Below, piece after piece: positions 57,364 to 64,000 of a stretch of 64,000 nt of DNA. How positions within the stretch are numbered: position 1 is the first letter of the stretch; each line of letters opens with the position of its first letter. Source of the DNA: Lysobacterales bacterium (lineage in GTDB: Bacteria > Pseudomonadota > Gammaproteobacteria > Xanthomonadales > Rhodanobacteraceae); NCBI GenBank assembly GCA_016707485.1, contig JADJHN010000002.1, positions 1,426,001-1,490,000 of the forward strand. Direction: 5' to 3'. The notes beneath the pieces were generated by a model. That model saw nothing but the letters and a program-made list of their open reading frames with translations, made no database searches and was not told where the DNA came from. The translations under genes were made by a program, and so were the position numbers.

Positions 57364-58281
57364 TCAGGTCGGGTCGATTCCCGGATCGAGCAGGCCATCC
57401 GGCAATTGTCGGAACAATTCGGCAAAGTCGCCAAGGAAACCGTGCATTGCCGAGCTCTTGCGCCAGAGCATGGCGATGTGCCGGGCCGGTGGACGCCCGA
57501 GAAATTCGACCAGGCGCACGTGCTCGACGCGGGCAACCGGCGGCTTCACCGCCAGCACCGGCAGCAAGGTGATGCCGACGTTGGCGGCGACCATCTGCCG
57601 CAATGTTTCAAGACTTGTCGCGCGAAACCCGCTTCTCTCGCCGGCACCGGCCAGTTGGCACACCTCGAGCGCCTGGTCACGCAGGCAGTGGCCGTCTTCG
57701 AGCAGGAGCAGGTTCTGGTCGGCCAGGTCATCGAGCTTGATGGAGCGGTGCCGGGCCAGCGGATTGTCCTCCGGAACCGCCAGCACGAAGGGTTCATCGA
57801 ACAGCTTTTCGACATGCAGTTGCTGGTCGTGCACGGGCAGGGCAAGGATGCCGGCATCGATGCGGCCCTCGCGCAGCTGGCGCAGGATGACTTCGGTCTT
57901 TTCCTCGACCAGCAGCAGTTCCAGGCGCGGAAAGCGCTCGCGGATCTGCGGGATGACGTGCGGCAGCAAGTAAGGACCCAGGGTCGGGAAGATGCCCAGT
58001 CGCAGCGTGCCCGATTCCGGATCAAGCGTGCGCCGCGCGATCAGGCGGATCTGCTCGACCTCGTTGAGCACGTCGCGCGCGCGCTGCACGATCTCGCGGC
58101 CAACCTCGGTCAGCAGCACCTTGCGTGGCGTGCGCTCGACCAGGGCAACGCCCAGTTCCTCTTCCAGCTTCATGATCTGCGTCGACAAGGTCGGCTGGCT
58201 GACAAACGCCGCCTCGGCAGCGCGGCCAAAGTGCTTGTGCTCGGCGAGAGCGACCAGATATTTGAGATCACGAAGATTCAT
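57364..58281 (-). CDS. oxyR: Hydrogen peroxide-sensing regulator OxyR
   Basis: 305 residues, LysR family. N-terminal helix-turn-helix MNLRDLKYLVALAEHKHFGR and FVSQPTLSTQIMKLEEEL. The redox pair is in LLEDGHCLRDQALEVC, two Cys nine residues apart like C199 and C208 of E. coli OxyR. It is divergent from ahpC, with a matching OxyR site between them. Confidence 0.94.
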   Translation of the reverse strand: MNLRDLKYLVALAEHKHFGRAAEAAFVSQPTLSTQIMKLEEELGVALVERTPRKVLLTEVGREIVQRARDVLNEVEQIRLIARRTLDPESGTLRLGIFPTLGPYLLPHVIPQIRERFPRLELLLVEEKTEVILRQLREGRIDAGILALPVHDQQLHVEKLFDEPFVLAVPEDNPLARHRSIKLDDLADQNLLLLEDGHCLRDQALEVCQLAGAGERSGFRATSLETLRQMVAANVGITLLPVLAVKPPVARVEHVRLVEFLGRPPARHIAMLWRKSSAMHGFLGDFAELFRQLPDGLLDPGIDPT

Positions 58282-58295
58282 CGAGACTTTATTCG

Positions 58296-58332
58296 ATTGG
58301 TCATGGCTATCGAAAGCATGGTAACAATCAAT
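58296..58332. promoter_or_regulatory. OxyR binding site between oxyR and ahpC
   Basis: The sequence follows the OxyR rule of four tetranucleotides with 7-bp spacers: ATTG-N7-CTAT-N7-ATGG-N7-CAAT, against ATAG-N7-CTAT-N7-ATAG-N7-CTAT. It lies 15 bp from the oxyR start and 90 bp from ahpC, suited to autoregulation and activation of ahpC. Confidence 0.75.
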
Positions 58333-58421
58333 TGGATTGATTGAAAGCCGCCTGCCAGAATGCCCGGCATGGAGTGGCCTTGGCCAGTCCCTCGATTCCC
58401 CAACCCCGCAAGGAGATACCC

Positions 58422-58964
58422 ATGCTGACCGTCGGCGACAAGTTCCCGGAATTCAACCTCAAGGCCACCGTTTCCACCGAAAGCGTGGAAAAGGCGTTTG
58501 CCAACATCAACAACAAGACCTATGCCGGCAAGTGGCTGCTGGTGTTTTTCTACCCGAAGGATTTCACCTTTGTCTGTCCGACCGAGATAAAGGGCTTTGG
58601 CGACCTGAACAGCCAGTTTGCCGACCGTGACACCCAGGTGCTTGCGGCCAGCACGGACAGCGAGTTCGTGCACCTGGCCTGGCGCAAGGATCACAAGGAC
58701 CTCCACGACCTGCCGTTCCCGATGCTGGCGGATACGGCCAAGCGCCTGACCACGGCACTTGGCATCCTCGATGAGGAAGAAGGCGTGGCCAAGCGCGCGA
58801 CGTTCCTGGTCGATCCGGAAGGCGTGATCCAGTTTGCCTACGTCACCGCCGGCAGCGTCGGGCGCAACCCGCAGGAAGTCCTGCGCGTTCTCGATGCCCT
58901 GCAGACCGATGAACTCTGCCCGTGCAACTGGAACAAGGGCGACGACGTGCTCAAGGCTGCCTGA
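58422..58964 (+). CDS. ahpC: Alkyl hydroperoxide reductase subunit C (peroxiredoxin)
   Basis: 180 residues from the ATG at 58422 with an AAGGAG site. Peroxidatic Cys in DFTFVCPTE (C52), Thr and Arg partners in the usual places, and the C-terminal CPCNW with the resolving Cys (166/168). It reduces peroxides and peroxynitrite. The context of AhpD instead of AhpF suggests reduction through the AhpD disulfide. Divergent from oxyR. Confidence 0.95.
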   Translation: MLTVGDKFPEFNLKATVSTESVEKAFANINNKTYAGKWLLVFFYPKDFTFVCPTEIKGFGDLNSQFADRDTQVLAASTDSEFVHLAWRKDHKDLHDLPFPMLADTAKRLTTALGILDEEEGVAKRATFLVDPEGVIQFAYVTAGSVGRNPQEVLRVLDALQTDELCPCNWNKGDDVLKAA

Positions 58965-59130
58965 TCCATCGCCGAGAAAGCCTTCGTGACGAATTGTCAC
59001 GGCACTTGAGATCGGGAAAGCCATCCCTACATCAGGTGAACGTTCTCCAGGGTGATGCGGTGCGGCCAGGCCGACCCGTCACCCGACAGTCAGGACGGCG
59101 TCGTACCTCCCCTCCCCTCGACGTCGTCCC

Positions 59131-59170
59131 GGGCGGCGGGTTCCTCCCCGAACCCGTCGCCCCCTTTTTT
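59131..59170 (+). terminator. Intrinsic terminator between ahpC and ahpD
   Basis: 13-bp stem GGGCGGCGGGTTC/GAACCCGTCGCCC (one G-T pair) with a CTCCCC loop, followed by CCTTTTTT. It should stop or attenuate transcription from ahpC before ahpD. Confidence 0.85.
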
Positions 59171-59236
59171 CACACCCAGGACTTGATCCGACTTCGGCCG
59201 GCCAATCGCGGCTGCCCATGCACACAGGAGAAACGC

Positions 59237-59824
59237 ATGAATCTCAATGAACTGAAGACGCGCCTGCCCGATTACGCCAAGGACTTGCGCCTCAACCTCG
59301 ATTCGGTACTGAGCGAAACCGGTGCGCCCGGCCTCAATGCCCGACAGATCGGAATCATCGCCCTGGCCAGCGCGATCGCCTCGCGCCACGCGCCGCTGAC
59401 CGCGGCCGTGAACCGGCATTTTGCCGATACGCTGAGCGAGGCCGAAGCCAATGCGGCGCGCGCCGCTGCCGCGATCATGGGCATGAACAACATCTATTAC
59501 CGCTTCAACCACCTCGTCGGCGACGCCGAATACGGCAAGCTGCGTGCAAACCTGCGCATGAACGTGATGGCCAATCCCGGCTGCGAGAAGGTCGATTTCG
59601 AACTGGCCTCGCTGGCCGTGTCGGCCATCAACGGCTGCGGCATGTGCCTGGAATCCCACGAGAAGACCCTGCGCAAGCACGAGGTTCCGGTACTGACGAT
59701 TCAGAGCGCAGCACGCATTGCCGCCGTCATCCACGCAGTCGCGGTCGCCAGCGAACAAGCAGACGCCGCAGCCAAGGGTGCAGCGGACGCGGTCGCCAGC
59801 GAACAAGTTGACGTCGCAGCCTGA
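59237..59824 (+). CDS. ahpD: Alkyl hydroperoxidase AhpD
   Basis: 195 residues from the ATG at 59237 with an AGGAG site. The AhpD active site CGMC at C134 and C137 with H141 (SHEKTLR) is intact; LNLDSVLSETGAPGLNARQI opens the protein. It serves as the thiol reductase for AhpC. It is about 20 residues longer than typical because the C-terminus repeats AVASEQADAAA as AVASEQVDVAA, a tandem duplication at the DNA level. Confidence 0.92.
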   Translation: MNLNELKTRLPDYAKDLRLNLDSVLSETGAPGLNARQIGIIALASAIASRHAPLTAAVNRHFADTLSEAEANAARAAAAIMGMNNIYYRFNHLVGDAEYGKLRANLRMNVMANPGCEKVDFELASLAVSAINGCGMCLESHEKTLRKHEVPVLTIQSAARIAAVIHAVAVASEQADAAAKGAADAVASEQVDVAA

Positions 59825-59839
59825 ATCCAGCGCGGGAAC

Positions 59840-59875
59840 GGCCTGCATTCCAGGGAGGAATGCAGGCCTTTTTTT
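59840..59875 (+). terminator. Intrinsic terminator after ahpD
   Basis: Perfect 12-bp stem GGCCTGCATTCC/GGAATGCAGGCC with a 5-base loop and a run of seven T, 15 bp after the ahpD stop. Confidence 0.93.
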
Positions 59876-60033
59876 GTGATTCCGGATTGCCACTCCCGGT
59901 AGTTGATTTGTCCCGCAGGGATGACGAATGCATGGGTGCAGCGGGCAGCCAGGGTTCCTCGTCGCGGCCCACTCCCCGCACGTCAAATTGTCCGGGTTAA
60001 GATGCTGCCGCCTCCGCCACGGAACTCCCCCTG

Positions 60034-60585
60034 ATGAGTGACCAACCGCGACCGCCGCTGACCTACGCCCAGATTCCGGAACGCAACACCGCCGACAATG
60101 TCCTGCGCACGGCCCAGCAGCATCATGTGCAGTTGTCGGCAATGGCCGATACCAAGGCCAACATCATCATCACCGTGTCCTCGATCGTGCTGACCCTCTC
60201 GCTGGGTCGCCTGACCGATCCGGAACTGCGCATTTCGGTACTCATCCTGGCAAGTTTCACCCTGGTCGCGCTGCTCCTGGCCATTCTCGCCGTGTTGCCG
60301 AAATACCGGCCGATCCGCCTCAAGGATGACGCGTTGCCGGCGCATTTCAACATCCTGTTCTTCGGCCATTTCGCGGAGCTTCCACGCGAGCGCTACCTGG
60401 CCGAGATCAACAAGGTGCTGATGCCGGACGGCACGCCGTACAAGACCTGGGCCGCCGACATCTATTCGCTCGGCACTTACCTCTCGCATCACAAGTACCG
60501 TTATCTGCGCTACAGCTATCTGTTTTTCCTGACCGGTTTCATCCTTGCCTGTCTCGAACAAGCCTGGCGCCTGGTCACGCACTGA
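60034..60585 (+). CDS. Orphan Pycsar-effector-like membrane protein (PycTM/DUF5706)
   Basis: 183 residues. The N-terminal amphipathic stretch ADNVLRTAQQHHVQLSAMAD leads into TKANIIITVSSIVLTLSLG, the recognisable PycTM motif, then two helices and a third at the C-terminus (YSYLFFLTGFILACLEQAW). In Pycsar anti-phage systems such proteins disrupt the membrane when a cyclase makes cCMP or cUMP. No nucleotide cyclase gene is adjacent, so it is either an orphan effector, paired with a distant cyclase, or used for another purpose. Confidence 0.72.
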   Translation: MSDQPRPPLTYAQIPERNTADNVLRTAQQHHVQLSAMADTKANIIITVSSIVLTLSLGRLTDPELRISVLILASFTLVALLLAILAVLPKYRPIRLKDDALPAHFNILFFGHFAELPRERYLAEINKVLMPDGTPYKTWAADIYSLGTYLSHHKYRYLRYSYLFFLTGFILACLEQAWRLVTH

Positions 60586-60669
60586 GCGCGACACGCGCAA
60601 CAACCGGCAACCCCGTCGAGCGACCGTTGTCGTTGCACAAGAATGCTGCATGCCTGGAGGGAGTTGCTC

Positions 60670-63600
60670 ATGCGTGGACTGATCCTGTTGCTGGCGATGA
60701 CGATTGCGGGCCTGGGCCATGCGGCCGCGCCGGCCATTCCGCTTGATCTCGATGCCTGGCGGGGCTGGGTGCTCAAGGACCAGGAGTTCCGCGCCTGTCC
60801 CTTGCTGGCCGGCAACCAGGGCCAGGCACCGGCTGACTTCATCTGCGCCTGGCCCGGCGTGTTGCGCATCGATGCAGATGCAAAGGGTGCATCGATCAGT
60901 CAGCGTTGGCAGGTCGAGGTCGAGGGCTGGGTGCCCTTGCCCGGCAGCCAGGAGCATTGGCCACAGCAGGTCAGTGTCGATGGCAAGGCGCTGCCGGTGG
61001 TCGATCGTGGCGGACCGAATGTCTGGCTGGGCGTGGGCGAGCACGAACTGCGCGCACGCATGGCCTGGTCCGAGCGCCCGCAGACCTTGCAGGTGCCGAG
61101 CTCGGTGGCACTGGTCGCGCTGGTTGTTGATGGCAAACCGGTGGCGCCATTGCAGCGTTCCGGCAATGAACTCACGCTCGGTCGCGGCGCGGCCACGGCC
61201 ATTGAAGCCGACAGTGTCGAGCTGCGCGTGTTCCGAATGTTTCGCGATGACATTCCCGGCGAGTTGACCACCGAACTGCGCATCTACGCCTCCGGCCAGG
61301 CGCGCGAGGAGGTATTCGGCCCGGCCTTGCCGGAAGGATTCGTGCCGCTTGCTCTCGACAGCGAAAGCTGGGCGGTGCGGCTGGATGACGAGGGCCGCCT
61401 GCATGTGCAGGTGCAGCCGGGTGACGACACCATCACCCTGACCGCACGCGCTTTCGCGCCGATCGGAAAATTGACCGCACGCATTCCCGAGCATTGGGCG
61501 AAACAGGAAATCTGGAGCTACGAGTCGGTGCCGGCGCTGCGCGTGACCAGCATCAGCGGCGCGATTCAGGTCGATCCGCGCCAGGCCGATGTGCCGAATG
61601 AATGGAGTGGCCTGCCGGCCTACGCGATGAACGATGGCGACAGCCTCGACATCGAGCAACGCACGCGCGGCCTCGATGACGCGCTCGGCAATCGTCTCAC
61701 TCTGCAGCGCGAGGCCTGGCTGGATTTTTCCGGGGCAGGCTGGTTTGCGCGAGATCGCATCAACGGGCAGATGCTGAGCGGCTGGCGCTTCGATCTGGCC
61801 CCGCCGTTCACCTTGCAGCGCGCCAATGCCGCCGGCAGCAATGGTGACGACGGTGCCTTGCTGATCACCCGCGGGGCCGCGTCGGCCATGAGCGGTGTCG
61901 AATGGCGTACGCCTCAGGTCAACCTCAGCGCCGGCCTGCGTATCGATCCAGCCCAGGGAGCCATGCCGGTCAGCGGTTGGCAGCAGACCTTCGATCAGGT
62001 CTCGACCACCTTGCATTTACCCTATGGCTATCGCCTGATTGCCGCCCCCGGCAGCGATCAGGCCAGCGGCAGCTGGATGTCGCGTTGGACCCTGCTCGAT
62101 GTATTTCTGGCTGCCATCATCGTCCTGCTTGGCGCACGCCTGTTTGGCTGGATCGGGGCGGCAACAACCGTCGTCTTCCTCCTGCTCGGATATCAGGAAG
62201 GTGGCGCGCCGTTGTGGACCCTGCTGGCGGTTTTCGCGCTGGCCCTGATCGCCCGTGCCTTGCCGAATGGTCGCCTGGCAACGGCAGCGCGCTGGTTGCG
62301 CGCGGCAGCGGTCATCCTTTTGCTGATCTTCGCCGTGCCGTTCGCGGCCAGCCAGTTGCGCATGGCCCTGTATCCGCAGCTTGAGGCGGGTACCACAAGT
62401 GGATTCGACGCGCCTGCTTTCGACAACGGCATGTTCGCGGAGAGACGCAAAAGCATAGTGACCAACCAGCCGGTGATGGCGCCGCCACCACCGCCAGCGC
62501 CAGCGTCTGCTCCGGCTGCGGAATATTCCCAGTCGGATAGCGAGAAGCTGGAGTCCATTGTTGTCACCGGCTCGCGCATCAGGAAGTCCGACCTGATCAG
62601 ACAGTACAGCCAGTCGACCGTCGTGCAGACTGGTGGCGGCGAGCCGGGCTGGCAGGTTGGCAGTCGCTATCAGTTGAGCTGGAGCGGGCCGGTGCTGCCC
62701 GATCAGGAGGTGCGCCTGGTGATTGCCTCGCCGTGGATGCTGCGCCTGTTGCGCGTGATCCTGGTCGGGGTGCTTGGCGTGTTGCTCTGGCGCATCGTTC
62801 GCGACACGCCCTGGCGTCGGCCTGCGGGCAGGGCGAAAGCACTGGCCGGGCTGATGCTGTTTGGCTTGGCGATGCTCGGGTTGCCGCTCGCGCAGGCGAC
62901 GGATTACCCATCCGACAACATGCTCCAGCAATTGCAGGCACGCCTGACCGAAGCGCCGGAGTGTGTGCCGCAATGTGCCAATCTTGCCAACGCGGAAGTT
63001 TCCGTGATTGGCGAAAACCTCAAGGTCGCACTGGAAGTGCATACCCTCGCCCGCATGGCGGTGCCGATTCCGACCGATGACAAGGTGCTGTCGGCGCGCT
63101 CGATCACGATTGATGGCGCAGCCAGCGAAGGTGTCGTCCTCAGTGCGGGCAAGTCCTGGATCGCCCTCAATCGCGGCGTGCACCGCGTCGAGTTGAACTT
63201 TGCAATCAGCGGCGATCGCATCGCGGTTGCGTTTCCGATGAGGCCGGAACAGCTGCGCTTTTCGGGCGAGGCCTGGCAAGCCAGCGGCATCGCCGATGCG
63301 CGCCTGCTGACCGATACCCTGACCCTCGTGCGTGCGCGCACGAATGCCGATTCCAGCGTGGTTGCCAGCGAGCAACGCTTTCCGCCGTATGTGCGTGTCG
63401 AGCGATCGATCAGCCTCGATCTGGACTGGGGCATCGAGAACGCGGTCGAGCGCCTCGCCCCCAGCGAAGGCGGTTTCACGGTCGATCTGCAAACAATCGC
63501 CGGTGAGCACGTGTCGACGCCCGGCCTCAAGGTGCGCGATGGCAGGTTGACGATCGGCATGGCCGATGGCGAGGATCAGGCGAACTGGAGCAGCACGCTC

Positions 63601-64000
63601 GACAAGTCCGATACGCTGAGCCTGACCGCGCCGGATCTCGGCAGTCACGCCGAAGTCTGGAAGATCCTCGTCAGTCCGACCTGGCACGTCGAATTCAGCG
63701 GCGTGCCCGAGAGCGCCGCCACGGATCCTGCCGAGGGCAGCGACTACCATGAGTTCGAGTTCCATCCCTTGCCCGGCGAAACGCTGACCTTGCGCGTGAC
63801 CAAACCCGTTGCGGCGGATGGCGCGACGCGGGCGATCGATTCGCTCGACCTTGCCAGCGATTTCGGCCTGCGCGCACGCACGCACACCTTGCGCTTCGCT
63901 CTGCGCGCCAGCCAGGGTGGCGAGCAAGTCATCGTGCTGCCGAAAGAGGCCGAATTGCTCGGTGTCAGTCGCGATGGTGCGACGATCGGCGCGCGGACGA
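60670..64000 (+). CDS. Very large membrane protein of unknown function (runs off the right edge)
   Basis: At least 1,110 codons from the ATG at 60670, open to the window end. A signal peptide (MRGLILLLAMTIAGLGHA) precedes about 450 residues of beta-rich periplasmic sequence. Three to four transmembrane helices occupy about residues 475-570 (LLDVFLAAIIVLLGARLFGW, LWTLLAVFALALIARAL). A Pro/Ala linker (MAPPPPPAPASAPAAE) is followed by LESIVVTGSRIRKSDL at about 626-641, which resembles the start of a TonB-dependent receptor plug. Two more helices (RVILVGVLGVLLWRIV, LAGLMLFGLAMLGLPLAQA) and a second beta-rich region follow. I do not recognise the family. Confidence 0.7.
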   Translation, partial: MRGLILLLAMTIAGLGHAAAPAIPLDLDAWRGWVLKDQEFRACPLLAGNQGQAPADFICAWPGVLRIDADAKGASISQRWQVEVEGWVPLPGSQEHWPQQVSVDGKALPVVDRGGPNVWLGVGEHELRARMAWSERPQTLQVPSSVALVALVVDGKPVAPLQRSGNELTLGRGAATAIEADSVELRVFRMFRDDIPGELTTELRIYASGQAREEVFGPALPEGFVPLALDSESWAVRLDDEGRLHVQVQPGDDTITLTARAFAPIGKLTARIPEHWAKQEIWSYESVPALRVTSISGAIQVDPRQADVPNEWSGLPAYAMNDGDSLDIEQRTRGLDDALGNRLTLQREAWLDFSGAGWFARDRINGQMLSGWRFDLAPPFTLQRANAAGSNGDDGALLITRGAASAMSGVEWRTPQVNLSAGLRIDPAQGAMPVSGWQQTFDQVSTTLHLPYGYRLIAAPGSDQASGSWMSRWTLLDVFLAAIIVLLGARLFGWIGAATTVVFLLLGYQEGGAPLWTLLAVFALALIARALPNGRLATAARWLRAAAVILLLIFAVPFAASQLRMALYPQLEAGTTSGFDAPAFDNGMFAERRKSIVTNQPVMAPPPPPAPASAPAAEYSQSDSEKLESIVVTGSRIRKSDLIRQYSQSTVVQTGGGEPGWQVGSRYQLSWSGPVLPDQEVRLVIASPWMLRLLRVILVGVLGVLLWRIVRDTPWRRPAGRAKALAGLMLFGLAMLGLPLAQATDYPSDNMLQQLQARLTEAPECVPQCANLANAEVSVIGENLKVALEVHTLARMAVPIPTDDKVLSARSITIDGAASEGVVLSAGKSWIALNRGVHRVELNFAISGDRIAVAFPMRPEQLRFSGEAWQASGIADARLLTDTLTLVRARTNADSSVVASEQRFPPYVRVERSISLDLDWGIENAVERLAPSEGGFTVDLQTIAGEHVSTPGLKVRDGRLTIGMADGEDQANWSSTLDKSDTLSLTAPDLGSHAEVWKILVSPTWHVEFSGVPESAATDPAEGSDYHEFEFHPLPGETLTLRVTKPVAADGATRAIDSLDLASDFGLRARTHTLRFALRASQGGEQVIVLPKEAELLGVSRDGATIGART

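Noticed and set aside
59983..63927. Long minus-strand frames opposite the PycTM-like and giant membrane protein genes
   Set aside because: The plus strand has ribosome sites, a signal peptide and membrane helices; the minus frames are Arg/Gln/His-rich shadows.

Overview
The window is GC-rich (apart from two AT-richer patches near 28.2-30 kb and 31.6-32.2 kb), densely coding chromosomal DNA from a gammaproteobacterium of the Xanthomonadales/Lysobacterales type, probably the Rhodanobacteraceae/Dokdonella side of that order. The pointers are a fused aspartokinase-diaminopimelate decarboxylase gene, an adjacent murL-murD2 pair (the alternative D-glutamate route described in Xanthomonas), a metX-metB pair, and conserved gammaproteobacterial clusters: leuS-lptE-holA-nadD, ribH-nusB-thiL-pgpA, lpoA-yraN-dolP opposite rsmI, and oxyR/ahpC/ahpD. 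The genus is an inference. No rRNA, tRNA or CRISPR array was seen.

Layout. 0-3.3 kb: minus-strand genes for a truncated membrane sensor, a cupredoxin-like protein, a phasin-like protein and an exported amidohydrolase. 3.3-11.5 kb: leuS, lptE, a three-gene DevBCA/MacB-like exporter that interrupts the usual cluster, holA and nadD. 11.5-18.6 kb: an enoyl-CoA isomerase-like gene, a PCu(A)C copper chaperone, lysAC, murL (carrying a palindromic repeat in frame) and murD2. 18.6-25.8 kb: metF, ahcY behind a SAH riboswitch, a GspE/PilB ATPase, tyrA and metK. 26-27.8 kb: a secreted zinc metallopeptidase. 27.8-32.4 kb: an accessory island of Rhs debris, small exported proteins that could be orphan immunity genes, and a Y1-type transposase with damaged, repeated ends. 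32.4-34.9 kb: ribH-nusB-thiL-pgpA. 34.9-36.0 kb: a non-coding inverted-repeat element of about 1.1 kb. 36-41.7 kb: a GlcD-like oxidase with an abnormal FAD loop, gene debris, dolP-yraN-lpoA, and rsmI disrupted by two compensating indels. 41.8-50.3 kb: an extracellular nuclease, rlmM, a deaminase, glnS, a MITE-like element, a transposase remnant and a GT-C-like membrane protein. 50.4-54.2 kb: two small DUF proteins, apt, and metX-metB behind Met boxes and a SAM-I riboswitch. 54.2-59.9 kb: an oxidative-stress block (DUF3501 protein, Fe-S protein, rubrerythrin, rnk, oxyR, ahpC, ahpD). 60.0-64 kb: an orphan Pycsar-effector-like protein and a very large membrane protein that runs off the window.

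Connections. Sulfur-amino-acid and SAM-cycle genes are scattered but elaborately controlled: SAM-I riboswitch plus MetJ-like boxes at metXB, SAH riboswitch at ahcY, and one shared 16-bp palindromic operator-like site just upstream of the -10 elements of metF, ahcY and, more weakly, metK. lysAC supplies the lysine/meso-diaminopimelate branch, and murL-murD2 just behind it continue into peptidoglycan precursor synthesis. An OxyR-type site with exact 7-bp spacing lies between oxyR and ahpC. Two exported hydrolases share a C-terminal tail motif, which may be a lineage-specific export or anchoring signal.
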